The notes under the pieces are model-generated. The model ran no database searches. It had not been told where the DNA came from and saw nothing but the letters and a program-made list of their open reading frames with translations. This document shows positions 23,341 to 37,669 of a stretch of 64,000 nucleotides of DNA, piece by piece. The first letter of the stretch is position 1, and each line of letters starts with the position of its first letter. A program made the translations under genes and the position numbers. Origin of the DNA: Syngnathus acus (Eukaryota; Chordata; Actinopteri; Syngnathiformes; Syngnathidae); assembly GCF_901709675.1 (NCBI RefSeq), contig NC_051098.1, positions 13,171,918-13,235,917 of the forward strand. The letters are read 5' to 3'.

Positions 23341-25320
23341 TCAACAATGGTTTTTGAGTCTGAGACAAAGAATTTTGGTGCAAAATCTGTAAGGACGACA
23401 GCAACCACAAAACATCCCTTTTGTGCTTGAGCCACCAAAATTTCTGAAAAATCAGATTTCACATCCCGCTCAGCAATTAGACGTTGCGGGTATTTACCGT
23501 CGAACCGACAGCGCTTTTTGTCCCGGTGGAATCAATGTCCGCTTTTAGACATAAATCAGACACACTTCTTCACCTAGAGCTAATGCAAGCTAAGTGCTTT
23601 TTGAGCCGGCGCTCAGATCTGATTTGGTTGAAAAGGATGGGATTTAAATGCGGTTTTGTGTGGCCCCACCAAAGGAGACGGTGCACTGAGACGGGGGAGA
23701 AAGCCGATACTGATTGGGTTTCTTTTTTCAGACAAACTCTGCAGCATGACAGTGAGATAATGAGCTTCCTTTGATCAGAGGAGCATTGTCGTATACGGCG
23801 ATGATCATCTCCGAATGTGTGTGCGTGTGTGTGGCAGCCCGATGAATATTAACATCGGTATGTTGCGGTGGCGTCCCGAAGGGGCGGGTCGCTTGTCGCT
23901 ACATGCACAAAGGGCCTTGCCGTGCAACCGTGACGACCGCCACGTGGCGTTTGGCAATGCCGCCTGTTTCGTGGCCCTTTAAAAAAATAAAAAATGGCAA
24001 AGCTGTTGTGTACCACAAAAGCAACGCAATAATGGAGCCCAGGCTCTCACTGGGATGTAATAGCTTAATATCGCTCTGATTTGTTTTGGATGGCAGACAC
24101 AGAAAATGATTGTTGCATGCTAATTGTGTAATAGTCGATCAAATAGTCGTTTACGCAGCGACGGCGCTCATAAACATTCTGAAACGTGCAGCGGTTAATG
24201 TTTTGTATTTGTTTGTGCTAATTGAGGAAAAATGTGTCCAATTGTGCCGCTCCTGTTTGTTTTATTAATACACTAAAGGAGCCTGCACTCATTTCTCTTG
24301 CCCTCCTCGAGGGGAGTAACGTTAGTTATCTGCTAAATGCAGCTTCTTACTTTCTTTTCTCAGGCCATCTTTATTCCCTCGTTTATTTGGGAGAAATAGA
24401 GCTACATCAAAGGTCTGGAGGTTATTTGGCCGGTCGCCGTGCAAAAGTTGCTTAATTGTGACATGAGCCTTGGCGGAAAAACAACTTTGCGGCGCGATCA
24501 CGCTCCACGGATCCAATCAAAGTTTCCCGTTTATGAATACTTAATGGTCATCACTTAGGAAGACTGTGGTCCGCCGAGTCCGAGGACCAAAAGTCTTTGC
24601 TAAGCGCCAAGTCCACTCGAGCAAGACCATCCATCTCCACTTTTAATGTGCATTTAATAAGAATGAAATTGGCGGGCGCATAGATGCGGTCGGAGCGGCG
24701 CGATAATGACACTTTGGCTTCCCGGGGCGGTGATATGTGGATGACAGCCGCCCCCCCCACCCCAATTCCTAATGGAGCCGTTCCACTGGCATCTGTTAAG
24801 AATGCTTCATTGACTTTACAATTAGTAAAGGCCACGCTTCGGTGGCAGTCTACGAGACCACCGAGTGGGCGAGGCCACGTTGCTTTTTATCGCGTTTAGT
24901 CCGGGACAGGAAGTTTGGAAGTCTGCCTGACTTAAATTAAATAAAGAAAAAAAACTTGTTTGTTGAAAAGAACATATCCATCTCTTTGAGATCCCTGAAG
25001 TTATTCAAATTATTACTGCCTGTTTTTTTTGTATGAATAATAAGATTGTAATGGAATCTGAGATTACTTGCTGTGTCGTCAGATTAAGACCAAAACAAGG
25101 CGTTTTGATGGCATATTAATTCATTTGACTGGGATGGTGTCCGCTGTAGTACTTCATTAAATCCTCTCAGTCTCCATTAAGGCAAACGCATCTGATAAAT
25201 CTCGAGCCAGAGTGTTGTGTGAAGAGCCAAGAGTGGCGCCATTACGCCGCCATTACCACTGTCCGGCATGTCTGCCTTCATTATATCACCGGCGAATGAC
25301 ACCGGGCTGCTGCTGCCTTG

Positions 25321-25350
25321 ACCACACACACACACACATATACACACACT
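25321..25350. repeat. (CA)n microsatellite
   Basis: Short dinucleotide run of CA interrupted by ATATA. Simple repeat only. Confidence 0.85.
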
Positions 25351-28300
25351 CATTAACGCGGTGTTTCACTGGCGGATTTTTTTTTTTAAATTCCGTTCAA
25401 TCTTTCCATTTCAAACTTTCTTCAGCAAAACTGCTGGCGAGTTCACCGTGTGTCACATTAAAAGTTTTAACTGCAGCTTGTTTTGCAAACTTTTTGACAT
25501 TTAAATTTCAGCAGAGGGAGGGGGGGGGTAAAGATCTGTCAAATCCGCTTCGGGTGTCGCAGTAATATTAGTCGGCAGTTGGTTCCCATCCTTCTGAAGG
25601 ATGCCGTGCACCAATTAGTGGCGTTAGAATAACGTACTAAACAGTCTGACTTGCAGTCGTAAGTGTTCACTACCACAACGTCCTCTCATCTCAGCTGTTA
25701 AGTACGGCACTAATATTCTTTACAGAAGACAAAAAGTATAACTCGGAATACTGTTCTAGTGTCTCTTGACACCATTTCTGTTCAAGTTGCCGCTTCAGGG
25801 GTTAGCATAAAGCGCAACATAGATGAATGTCCGTACTTGTATTTATTGTCTTTTATTCGTAAATTCACGCCAGAATTGCGTCAACAGAGGCGTCGTACGC
25901 AACTCATCAGCCCGTTTGTGGAAAGCGGCGCACCGGCACGTCATCTCTCAACTCAAAAATCATTACCTGATTAAATGTGATTAAGAGAAGATCATTAGCA
26001 GCCGCATGTTCTGTCCGTAATGATTACGCTGATGGGTGCGTTACGCCCGATGAACTCTTCCGATGCCAACGGCGGGCGGGCGGTGCATTGTTTGGCTCCA
26101 AGATGGAAGCTTGACTTGCTCTCGTCCGCTGGAGCGCAGCGTCGTCCCACAGCTGCGCACCATAATGCGCTAAATTACTCGACAAGAGATGACATTGGGC
26201 ATGTTTAGCAACAATTCCTCTGCATTATGAACTCGTTGCAGAAGTTAATTCTATTACTTAGAATGTTCATTATCTGGTTATTTTCTTCTTAATGGGAAAA
26301 GAGACCCATTTTGATAAGTCTTAACGTCGTAGTCGCTTGTCGGGCTGTGATGATGAGGCGTGACTTGACTGCGGCACGGATCTATTTTTGGAGCGCTGTC
26401 TTTTGGGCAAAAAAATAAAAAGATCTGCGGTCTCAGCTCAAACATGCAAAGACTTGGATTTGTTTTGATTAATATACATATATATGTTGTTGTAATAATA
26501 TGAAGGATAATTCCACAGAAAATAAAAGAAAAATATTTGGTTTGTAGTTGACTACTACTAATAAGATAGTCACAGTTGTCGATGATGTCATAGATTAGCA
26601 ATGTAACTAGAGATCCCACAAAAACACAAACTTTGGTAAGAATGGTCACTTCAACCTTTTCAAAATTTAAAAAATTTGATGGAAAATTGAAAATTGGATT
26701 CTCATCCCAAAAAAAAAAGGTTCCACTATGCTAATTGAAATTATTATTATAAAGTTTTTCCTTTTTACTGCTGCGCATTGTCGTTTGTTTCCGGATATTG
26801 TCTGGGTTTTTTGTCAGGGTGTTTGTTATTCACGGGAACAAGTTTTTTTTTCCCAGGCGGAGCAGGTTTTGTCAGATTAAATCACAAATTTCATCAAAAG
26901 CGTCTGAGTCTGCCGGCGGGCACAAAGAAAACGTCATTTCACATCAGCCGAGCCAACATGCAAAAAGCTCCCCTTTTTATTTTATTTTTAAATTGCTTGT
27001 AAATGCTATGTAAATGTCCTCCTAATGTTTTCTTCATATTTGTCTGAGCCCCTGCTTCCGTTCTTTTATGGAATGCAAATTTTAATGTCTGGCTTATTTA
27101 CAGCACTTGTATGCGGACGCAGCAATAAAAAAAAACAACACATTTGCCTCAGCTTGCCGTGCTGTGGAAAATAAGAATTACTCAGTCCGAACTGGGAGCC
27201 TCATTCATCACTACTTTCACCGCAGTATCCAATTTAATCTCAGAGAGAGTTACTGCTAATAGATGAACACAAGACACACACACAAATGTTCAAGTAATAT
27301 ACAAGTAGTGAGTGGACGTGAATGTAGGAGTCCCGAATCTCCGTTTTTTTGCATTTCTCATGTTTAGGTTAGAATCGCATCCAAACCGAACATAATTTCC
27401 TTTTGAAAGGTGGCAAGTCGTGTCCAGAGTGTCATATCGCGGTCCACAATAAGTACGTCTCAGCACAATTCATAGAATTGCGCAACAGCAGCAGTATTTT
27501 GGATCTCAACCTCGCAATCAATCGAGGGAAAACGTCTCCAAGACCTCCCTCCCGTCAGACAAACGGAGCGAGGCGGCCGATTATTCCCACTGCCAATTAA
27601 CCTCGCGAGCAGCCCCTGCCAAATTTCCTTCCCACCTGCCCGTCAAGTCGACAGCGCTGATTAAAACAGACAGAAGCACTCGGAAGGAGACAGATATTGT
27701 CCGCTAATCCACGTTGAAGCCACAACGAGGGCTGAGATGGAGAACTGACTCAACTTGAGAGAGCCACTCCTAAACAAAATGCCATCGATGTGCATTGTCT
27801 TGTTTGACCTGTCCAAAAACCCCAAAAAAACATTCGAGTGCAAGTACCTTTGCCACGATCTAATGCAGGCATGCGAGCGTTGTCTCTGTCGTCTTTTTGT
27901 CGTCAAAGCCGGCTAATAAAGTGATCCGGAGGCCGCGGGTGCGCCGCGATGCGACGAGAAATCAGATTTGTGCTTTTCATGCCCTAAGCCTCTTGTCACT
28001 AATCTCGCCCCCACGTGTCGCGTAGGTGTGTTTCAGTGTGAAATGCGCTTTTCCACGGCTTGGCCAGCGATCGGAGAAGGCGCTCGGCGAGATCTGGCAA
28101 CATGTTGTAAACCCCTCAGGCGCTGGCAAAGCCGCTTCCCAAGAACAGATGTTGCCGTGAGAAATCGGCAGCGACGTGGGCGCCGTGACATCGCCGTTTT
28201 GCGGCCGGGGACAACGACAGAGACGACAATGGACGTTCTGTCATGCCACTTAGATAATTGTTGAGTCCCTGGGAGAAAAGAAAAAAAAAATTCAAGTCAG

Positions 28301-31111
28301 CTCAACACGAGGTTTCACTTAGCAATATGAAGTTTTGGTAGCATGATAGACCCACAAATTTTTCTGATGGCTGACATACATCTGGTCACAGCATTTGCCG
28401 TCAAAAAATATTTTGATGCCGCTTGAGTGCTGAGGTTAAGTTTCACAAAGAATAAATTCCAGTATCATGCTGATTGCCTTCTCTTAGATTTAATTGCAGT
28501 TCGCAACCTCCACGTGGGCGAACAGAAAGGAAGTGGCGTGCAACGTGGCTCTTAACTTCACAGGAGGCATAGGAAGAAGAAAAACGCTTTGAAAGAGTTT
28601 CGCCTGTTAATTTTTTTTCCTGCCTTTGTAACTTTTTGCAGCAGACTTGACAAGGATGATGGCTGCCACCAAAAGCGGAGGGAGTAAATGTTAATTTCTC
28701 TCCTATCATACTTCTCCACAGGATCCAATTTCAGTTCAGTGTCATGTTGAAGAGTAACGTGCATTTTCTTTTTTCTTGCCTTTCATATACTTTCGCACTG
28801 TAGCGGACGAAACAAATTAAACTCTGCACGGAAGCATTTCAGATTTATTTATTTTTTGCTAGCGTTGAGGTTTTCTGTTCTTTCGCTAGAACATCAGACT
28901 CGGTATAAATCACATTTTTATCAGAAATGTCCAATAAGGACTTTTTCTTTGATGGATAGCTAGATTGATAGACGATATTGACATGACGTGATTGCCCAAC
29001 GGATTGGCAGGCGTGGAGGAGGAAATGGACGAGAGCAGGTGTAGCGGGTCGACAAAGATGTTAACACGAGTCAGTCAGACGCGCCGCCCACCTGTGACGG
29101 AGAGACGATTCATTACTATTTAACAAAAGTTCATCGGGCAATATTGCCGTCGAGACCAGCCAGATGGGATGACTTTTAAAAATAGCCACGCCCGGGAGGA
29201 AAAAATGAGAATTAGTAGGCAGATTAGAATACAAATAAAAGGAACGATGCAACGATAATAAGTATGTGAGATTACTTTTGTTTAACCTTCCTTTAACCTC
29301 CGATTCAACACTTTCATTTGGATTAAAAATCTAATTATCTTTGTTTTTCCCAAAAGCTTTCAGCCAAACCAATCACACATGAGATTGTCCTGGAGGCGGC
29401 GATGGTCAGTATTTAATTAACAGTGAATTAATTTCAGAGAAAAAGAGGTTATTTTTCCCCAAAATATTTTACAACAGTCTTCAACTAACATCTACGGAAA
29501 AAAAGTAAATACCACAGGAGGCGCTTAAATGGCGCCTATAGAACCTTGGCATTTGATAACTGTAAACATAATGAGCATTTAGTTACATGCAAACGGTTCC
29601 CGTTGGATGTAAATGATGGTAATTATCGCGGCGGATTCAGCCGCTTGGAAGGATGCAGCACAATGTGCCGGTTACAATTGCCTACTAACTTGTTCCATTT
29701 GCATTCACAACTTGAAATAGCACGCGGCTCGGCATTTCAGTGAATAGTAGCTGATTAGCAGCGGAACACCGTGAACTGCTTCAGCCTGACCTGTGACCGC
29801 AGTCAACTTAAAGTTGTATTGCCTCAGACTTTATTCAAAATTAATTGGCTTCTTGCTTCCTCCTAGAAAAAAAAAAGACAATTATTAAACACATGACAAA
29901 AAGTCAATGAAGAATGCGAGTCCCTATCAGATAAACATTGTGGTGGCTTTCAGTTCTTTGGGCAAAAATAAATTTGACATGATGCGGTATGACTTTGAAA
30001 TTAACTTTGAGGTTTGATTTATTTCTGTGACTCTAGAGTGGACCGGCCTGTGTATCAAGATGTCTCTTCATGAAAGGTCAGCTCCTGGTTTACCAAACTA
30101 CAAATATGCTTTAGGCCCTTTCGGTAGAATCCAAATTCACAATCTTTGTTCACACACTGATTGAATGGCCCCTGCATTAATTTGGATGCCCCCAGGCCTC
30201 TAATTTCAATGCTCAGGGCAACCACCCCGTCGCTGCCACTTGCTAGGAAAGTGGCAGCCATCATTCAAAATAAGTAGGATTTTGACTTCCTTTATTTTGT
30301 AGTCCTGTCATGGACTACAATGACAACCAAAATAGTCCCTGGATGTGCACAGCCACCCTCCTCACTCTTGCTTTCTCTCACTATCGCATTGTATCAGCCT
30401 AAAATCTCGTCTTGTGTTGTTATGACAGCCAGAGAAGCAAAACACCGAGTCTCTGTGTACATCCCCCTGTTTGTATAAGGGAGGAAAAAAGAGCTGCAAA
30501 ATCAAATCAAACAGAACTCTCAAAGCTTCTGGGAGGCGAGATGTGGACATGTGATTGCAATCACAGCCAACAGTGTTGGGGAGTAATAACTGCTTGGATA
30601 GCTTCTGTTGCTCGTAAGGTGCTTCTCGGCGTGATGGAGTCTCGGTCTCGGAGATGGATGCAGGGGGGGGGTGACGAGTGCGACGTCTTACGGCGCCACA
30701 GGTGACGATTAGGCTGTCATGTGGGTAAACATCAGGACTTGAGGGGCCCCGCTCTTTGTGCTGCTGATGGCAGCTTATCTGGAGTCTGCCCAAGATGGTC
30801 CAAACTGAGCTCTCCACCCGAGATTTGTCAACGGGGAGCCTGAAAGTTAGCAACGCCGAGTCGTCCGATTCACTTTTTGCAATCAGATGATCGAGTGATC
30901 GCAGACAGCTAAAACGTCGTCTTCGTTTGTCGGCAACCTTTGAAACGCACTACATTGTGGTGTCAAACTTAAAATCAGAGACTAGTAAAAACTGTTCAAA
31001 TTTCTTACAAAGATTAATGGTAATAAAAATTGCAAGCAAGATCTCTATTTTTTTAAAAGTGAAGACAATTTGTAAATTTGGTAATGACACAAAGTCGATG
31101 CAAAATTTGTC

Positions 31112-31182
31112 TTCGCGGGCCATATAAAATGAATGATATGGCGGGCCCTATCTGGCCCCCTGGCCTGGAGGTTGACACCTGT
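31112..31182. repeat. Decayed dispersed repeat (GCGGGCC family)
   Basis: Contains CGCGGGCCATATAAAATGAA, then GGCGGGCCCTATCTGGCCCC and GAGGTTGACACCTG. The phrase 'gcgggccacataaaa...ctggcccccgggcct.gagtttgacac' is familiar from many teleost genomes. Fragment only, no coding content. Confidence 0.5.
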
Positions 31183-34100
31183 AGATTACATGTCACCGCG
31201 TCACTTTGCGACTCTTTCGAAGCTGCCAAAGTAAATCCGAATGAGTGAATTATGAAACGAAAAACGCGTATGGCGGGTTAATTTCCCATTCTTGATACGT
31301 TTGACCAAGGTACTGCCAATCCAAGCCCCGGGAGGTGGTTTCTCAACAGGGGAGGGTTTTATATGGAGAATAAATGGCTCTGTACAAAGAACCTTTTCTC
31401 TGTTATGCAACCTATGGAGGGCAATTTCGACTTCACTCGTACTTTGAATGTTCGGTCGCCTTCAGTGTACAATAAAAAGAAATGTCACATCAAAGTGTTT
31501 GACTGCAAACTGATGAGAACACAAAGCTTGGTAATATAATGGTCACATAACGACCTAAACTCAAACGTCAACGACGATCTCATTAGGTTGCGACTGACCT
31601 TTTTTTTTATTTTACTTTTTTTTTCAATTTCCATTGACCAACCTTTAATGCCAGCAGCGTGTGCGCTAAGTGAACCAGTCATCGGAACAAGTGTCAACAC
31701 TGCCTTTCATGTGCTTCTAAGCTTGGCACACTTCCCAATCGTCTGCATGTACTTCATTAGTTCTTGCATGGTACAATTGATTTTCACGATAATGGCTCAT
31801 ATACTGTCTATTTTTCCCTCGCATTCATCCAAGTATAATTAATGTGTGTAATTAAGAATCCCATTACATGCGCGCAGCTGTTGTTAGCATCACGCCGATA
31901 ATGGACTCGGATCGGACGGAGATTAATTTGCTTTGTTGATTAGGTTAGAAACTGCTCAGATGTTTGGTTATGACTGCCATCCTCTTGATTTATTGAAGCA
32001 AGCCGCCAGCGTATGAAAGCACCCCCCGGTGACAACATGACAGCAGAAGTTGTCCAACAGCCGCGCAGTCGGCTAACTTCACAAGCGCAGTGACCCGGCT
32101 GACTCTTGCGATTATTGTCATCAAATGAAAACTCGCCACTGCCAACTGCTCTGAAAGTATCTGACGAAAGCCGTTTTAGCAAAATGAAACAAAAGCAGAC
32201 CCAACGAGTGACTTCTGCCACATCCTCAAAAAAAAAAGTCACGTTTGATTGACAGCAGTGCTTACAGAGTGAGAAATTCGCAAAAAGCAAACATGTCAAT
32301 TCGCCCTGGGCCGTGATGTCCTTTCTAAAAAAAAGAAATAAAAATCAAAAGCAATAAAGCCAGAGTCAAAATGCACACACCCACACGAGTATTCTGCATG
32401 TGATGAAACATTTTCTATTTGATCGCATTCCAGCTGAACTATCCCCACAGCGCACGCCGGCCAATTGTATGCAAATCGAAAATGTTTGTGTGTGTGTGTT
32501 TCGACTCATGAAAAGGTTTGCCGGCGCTGTCGCGTTCTGCCACATCGCAGCTTACGCGCAGGAGTTTATTTCCGGTGCTGACGGCGGCCACAAATCTGCG
32601 CACGAATACAATTACGCCGACTTCAAACAGACAGCGGGAGTCGGGAATGGCGTCGTACTGTTTTCAGCGCTCTGATCTTGCTACCGCTCAGATGCGCTCT
32701 TCATAATTGTGGCAAATGACGGGGAGTAAGATGGAAAAGATGACAAATATTAATTGGATTGTTCTGTTCACATCTGGCAATTATTTTGAATCGAATGGCT
32801 GAGTCAGGTTGGAAGGTCGACCTGTATATAACCCGGCAAGAATTTTGAAAATTTTAATCATGTGTTCCGGCAAAATTTTGACCCACCAATGAGCTCCTAC
32901 GGGCTGAAATTCTGGTGGGTTCTCCAAGTCGTCAGAAGTGCTTCGACATTTTCTCTCGTGTACTTGTGTAATATATCGTTTTGCATGAAATTTATTCATT
33001 AGTAAAGATTTGACAGAGCTTCAAAACAGTTTTATTTTAATCCCATAAAAATTGTGGCAAGTAGTCATGTTTCTAATTTAAATATTCCAAGAGCCAGCCC
33101 ATACGGGAGCCAGAGACCAAAACATTCTAAGAGGTTTGTGCTGGTATCAACCATGAATCCACTTAGTTGTATTTTTTTGGAGGGGGGGGGCGTTAAAAGT
33201 GGAATATGTGCAGGAGACGCAACAGATAATCAAAGAAATGTCAGTGAAAGGCAGCTAATTAAGAGCACGTGAGATTTTCTTAATTGCACATGAAGTGCTG
33301 AGCGGCCTTGTTCGCTTATCTAAATCCCACCTGCTCTATGAATTTTTGCCTTTTTTGTGAACTGCCTCTTTCTATAGAACGCTTGACAGTCGTCAGTCTT
33401 TGGAGAAACGCAACCATGTCCTCCAGGGATGCTTACGGAGCTCGCCAAATAAAAACGTTTTCTTAGGTCTTCAAAAATTCCCTGTTATGAACCTTTGAAG
33501 AGTCTCTCCACTGAAATATTCATTGAGTGCGTCCACTCGAATGTCTAGTAAGTAAATATTTTCACTTGACGTTACGTCGGAGTTGCCGTGTTTATATATG
33601 CACATATTTATGTGGATTAATAACGCAGAAATGGAGCAGGGTTTTTTTGGGGGGGGGGGGGAGGGTTTGCACTGCCCAAGTTCTAAGTTCTGTCAATAAT
33701 AAAAACATATTTCCTGGAAAAAAGTTTTTTTTTATTACAGTAATCCTAATATTAAAAACCCAGAGTCATTGTTGACTGGATGTAAAACTGTCCAGTGGCT
33801 TCTGCAGACCTTTACGGGCGAATTATTATTTCAACAAACAGAATTTTTGAGAAAGGTTCTTCCATTAAGATCCACAGTAAAAAAAAAAAAAAGATAAAAA
33901 AGAAATGCTCAGGCACTGCCATTCCAAGCCGGCCGGCCCTGAATAATTATTCCAATGACATTTGCTCTCTCCCATGAAGGTAAACACTGTCAGGAGATGA
34001 GCCAATGTAAGCTCGAGGTGAGGACGAGTTTGAATGAGACCCGGAACATTCCGCCGCTGACCTTTTTCTAATTGAGTGATTCCGAACCTTGTGAAAAAAT

Positions 34101-35604
34101 AGTGACGCTGGAAGAGTCTCATTTCCATATGCTACTTTTAATGGGTGAAGTGGGCACTGGCTCCAAGTGCATATTGTCCGAATAGATTTTTTTTTGTCGT
34201 CAAAGCAAAGAGAAAATCACATTTGTTTTGGATATTGTAAAGCATAAAACTTTGAGTGGACGGGTGGAGACCGCTGAAAATTGCATTCCAGCATCAAACG
34301 GAAGCAAATTCTTATCTGCGTCAAACCTTTTGGCTATATACTACATTTGTTGGATTGCTGCATTGTCCAAAGCAAAGAGAATATTTTTTTTTACCCAGAG
34401 AACGCTCTAATAATAACACCTAAGAATAAATAAAATGCAGTGATATTTACAGTTTACTCTGAAACTCAGAGGAGATCGGAGGTTAGCGGACACCTGCAGT
34501 GCACAAAGGGCTGCAACAGATCCGCTGCCTCCCCCTGATCTCATTTACAAGATTGATTCTGTGTGACGCCTGAAATTCACACTCAGACTGACACCTCCTT
34601 TTGCAGCAATCTTGTTGCGACGGCTTTCATTTTAGGAAAGTGAATGACAGCGCGGAAAATGAAAAGAGCATTCACTGAATCTGTAAAGACGTAAAGTGTG
34701 TCGTCGTGACTTTGGCTTGTTCCTTGTCGAGACACAAATGGGACTTGTTTATATTTGTTTGTCTGTTTTTACAGAAAATTTACATTTGGGTCAATGTAGG
34801 CTCAAAATTGTCTCTAAATTGGTGAGAATGTTCTGCCAATTAAAAAATACTAGAAATACAGATTTCAAGGATTATCTCTCAAATCGACTCGTGTGCGTGT
34901 ATTTCTCAATGTGTGTATTTCCAGCTTACTTTTTCTTCCGTCTCATTTTATAGAAAATAAACGGTTTGAAGTGGAGACAATCCAATCCGCCGCAGGGCCC
35001 TCGCTTGTCTGTGACCTTTTTTTCAAGGCCTCCCCTCGCAGATTGTATCGACTCCATGGGTAGCAGGGAGCTCAAATATGATGTGGAATTGTTTCAATAT
35101 TGTCTCTGCGTATATAGTATATTAATATATATGCGGGTGTGTTGTGAATGTTCTATTCAAGAAGCGGAGTTGGTTTCATCTGTTTCATTTAGCGCATTGC
35201 ATTTTGGGGTCAGTAATCAATGGCAAGCGGGACGTGACTCGAGACTTAAAGCTTCTTGCCGGAGCAAAAGGTTGCTGTCAAATGGAGATTTAAAGTCAAG
35301 GCAAATAAGTAAGCCGCATTTGACAATCAGCGCAGACAGACACGAAGAAGCCGATCTCCATCACGGTAAGCACTACTTGAGCGCAATTAGCCGCATTATG
35401 CTCTGAGCCGTTTTGATTGTAATCGGCCCTTTTCTCTGTGTAGTGCCTCAACTTGTTGTGGATCTGGAGCGCTGGTAAAATTAGCAAAGCATGTTGACTC
35501 GATCTTAGCCGACATGTTGAGTTTACCGTCATCGGTGTTGCTAACATAAAAGTAGCGTTAGCTCACAGAAATGTTTCACTTTAGGGAGACTGTGCATTGT
35601 CAGT

Positions 35605-35675
35605 GAAAGTCATGAACAGTAGGTGGCGATAATTCCGCTCACTAAATTGCTATTGAAGAAAGCGAAGAAGTAACT
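35605..35675 (+). repeat. Decayed repeat with CAGTAGGTGGCG core
   Basis: Reads GAACAGTAGGTGGCGATAAT and ends in GAAGAAAGCGAAGAAGTAA. Fish genomes carry a dispersed repeat with 'cagtaggtggcggtaatgc...gaagaagaag'. Reverse copies of the same core occur at 55413-55425 and 58415-58430. Confidence 0.45.
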
Positions 35676-36839
35676 CGGTTTTCGTGTCTGTACTGCGTAG
35701 ATTTGCCCTCATTCAAACTGCATTATTGACTACTCTGAAAGGAAGTTTTGGAGTGTGGGAAAGACAATCTTGATGCTCTAAATTTGCAAAATGAGTTGAA
35801 GGAATTTATTCACAGTGTGTTTGTCAAGTCTGTGAAAGGCGAACCTACAAATACTGAATGGAATAAATTTTGCTTCGGATTCAACGTCGTTAGCAAGTAA
35901 CTGGAATACAAACACGACTTTGCATTAAGGAATGATGATTTATATCACCTTTTAAAATGCTCCTTTGGCCTCAATGTATCTACGTCAGGTTGACGTTTTC
36001 TAAAAAAAAAAAGGTGGAATTCAGGCTCTGAGATGAATAAATGGCATCCATTTTTCCCCTCTCGAAGAGAACAATTTACTGTCATTGTTATCAGTTACTC
36101 CGAGTGGTTTAGTTGTGGGTTTTTTCCATTTAAATTGTAAGCAAAAGGAGGACATGAAGCAGAAAATAAGCAGCCAGATGAGGAATAAACAGCATGTGAG
36201 GAACACGCTGAAAGAAGCCCAGGGATTTTTTTTTTCCCTGCCTCAAAGTGATTGGCTGTCTTTTGTGGCCCCACGTTTTGATTATCCCGCCGTCTTAATC
36301 TCCCCTTTCTTTTGTGCCGAGTAAACACCTTCATTACACGGACCAGAGCGGGCCACTTCCTTATAAAAATGGAAATGAAAGGCCTAAGAGAAGCCGCGCT
36401 CGAAACAAGCGTCTCGGTGTCCGCGCATGATTGCTGTGTGGGGGATCACCTCGACACGGGCACGCTGGCTCTTATGTGGAGCTGTAGGTCAAAACGGAAT
36501 TGATCTCTTGAAAGATGCCTTTATATGTGCTGTCATTAAACCACGGTTGAATATTTCATTGCCGTGATTCTGAGCTGCAGGCCGTTTTCAAATGACTATT
36601 TGGATTGTCAACATTGGTGTCAAAGGTGGAAAATAAATATGTGGTAGGAGTATTTGTATGTAGTTGAGAATGAAAAGGTAAGCGGCAAGTGATAATGTCG
36701 CGTATATATGACGTCATCTTCCGGGCCGCTCCGTAGCGAGTTGTTGTTGAGTTGTGTTTACATCCTTGTGACTCGCAAACTCCAGCAAAGCAATTGGTAA
36801 AAATTTTTTTTATAAAAAGTAGCGTCTGATCATCAAACG

Positions 36840-37130
36840 AGAGCATAAAGCGGTAGGCATTAGTCACCATTAAGGATCGCCTCCTTTTCCACTCACGGGC
36901 CGGACGATGCGGAACGTCGCCATCGCGCTCGGCGACTCGGCATTAATCCTCATGGAGCCGAGGCGGACTCTAATCAATATCCCGCCGATAGCCCCCCCCC
37001 ATGTGATACAGTGTCGCGCAGGATTTGATTATCAATACAAGTCGCCGGCGCGGTTCCGCTTTATTAGCGTCGCCTCCGACGCGGCGCTCGTACATCAGAA
37101 GGTGTAACGTTCAATTTGCACCGCTCGGCT
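36840..37130. promoter_or_regulatory. Candidate conserved non-coding element, CpG-rich
   Basis: About 290 bp with unusual CpG density for this region and TAAT cores (GGCATTAATCCTCATGG, CTCTAATCAATATCCCGCC, GCTTTATTAGCGTCGCC, TGGGATTAATG just after). A small unmethylated CpG element or an enhancer would both fit. No exon was found. Confidence 0.25.
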
Positions 37131-37656
37131 TCACGGTGAGTGGGATTAATGTTCCTGTTGCACTCTTTTTAAGGCGATGCCCGGCCCGTACAATACAAAA
37201 TCCAGTCAATACAATATTATTATTCTAACGAAGAATCCTGCCATGGCAAATAACTCCCATCTGCCTACTTTATTGAAACTCACACTTATTCATATGAGAT
37301 CATGCTCCGGGAAAGCCTCGCTAGATAATGACCTCTTCAGAGAGCACAATCTTAACACGATTCCTACTCGTTGCACGTGTTGTTTGAAGATATCTGAAAA
37401 TGAAAGACGCGGGTAGATGAGAAATCAACCTCATCACCGTTTTTTTTCCCATCTCCACCTCTGGCGGGGGAGGCCGCGTCGCTTGCTGTGAACTTTTATG
37501 AACTTTTCATAGCTCATTAAAAGCTAGCGTTATTTACAACGCTTCCTCAAAAATTTCGGGCCGTAAGAAGCGTCAGCTGTCGTTCAGGCGGAGCGACAGA
37601 ATAAATCACAGCGGCCGTGTTCAACTCCCCGAAGCTGGGAGGCTTCGTGTCCTCTC

Positions 37657-37669
37657 GGGGGGGGGGGGG
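37657..37669. repeat. G13 homopolymer
   Basis: Thirteen consecutive G after CCTCTC, then TTGG. Simple repeat, prone to length error in assembly. Confidence 0.9.

Larger units (their letters stand above)
14900..23999. other. Intergenic stretch, no defensible gene
   Basis: Mixed AT-rich and moderately GC-rich DNA. Open frames up to about 118 codons occur (for example minus-strand 17065-17421) but have no domain, no codon bias change at their ends and no splice context. It holds a retroposon-like 3' end at 17925-18070, a second copy of the GGGGTGAAATTTCAGGATGA repeat near 23290, and a candidate regulatory block at 16740-16935. No tRNA-like box B or other RNA gene was seen. Confidence 0.35.
24000..33999. 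other. Intergenic stretch, no defensible gene
   Basis: No supported exon. It includes a (CA)n tract near 25335, several motif-dense complex blocks (24200-24330, 24440-24680, 25150-25290, 26020-26230), a repeat fragment at 31112-31182 and a G13 run at 33649. The longest open frame, minus-strand 30362-30853 (163 codons), has no recognisable domain and no coding-type boundary. Confidence 0.35.

Noticed and set aside
30362-30853. 163-codon minus-strand frame
   Set aside because: No recognisable domain and no coding-type third-position bias; overlapped by an open plus-strand frame, as expected of chance openness.
34966-35406. Longest plus-strand open frame in the gene-poor region (146 codons)
   Set aside because: AT-rich low-complexity middle (TATATAGTATATTAATATAT), no domain, no splice context, no change in composition at its ends.
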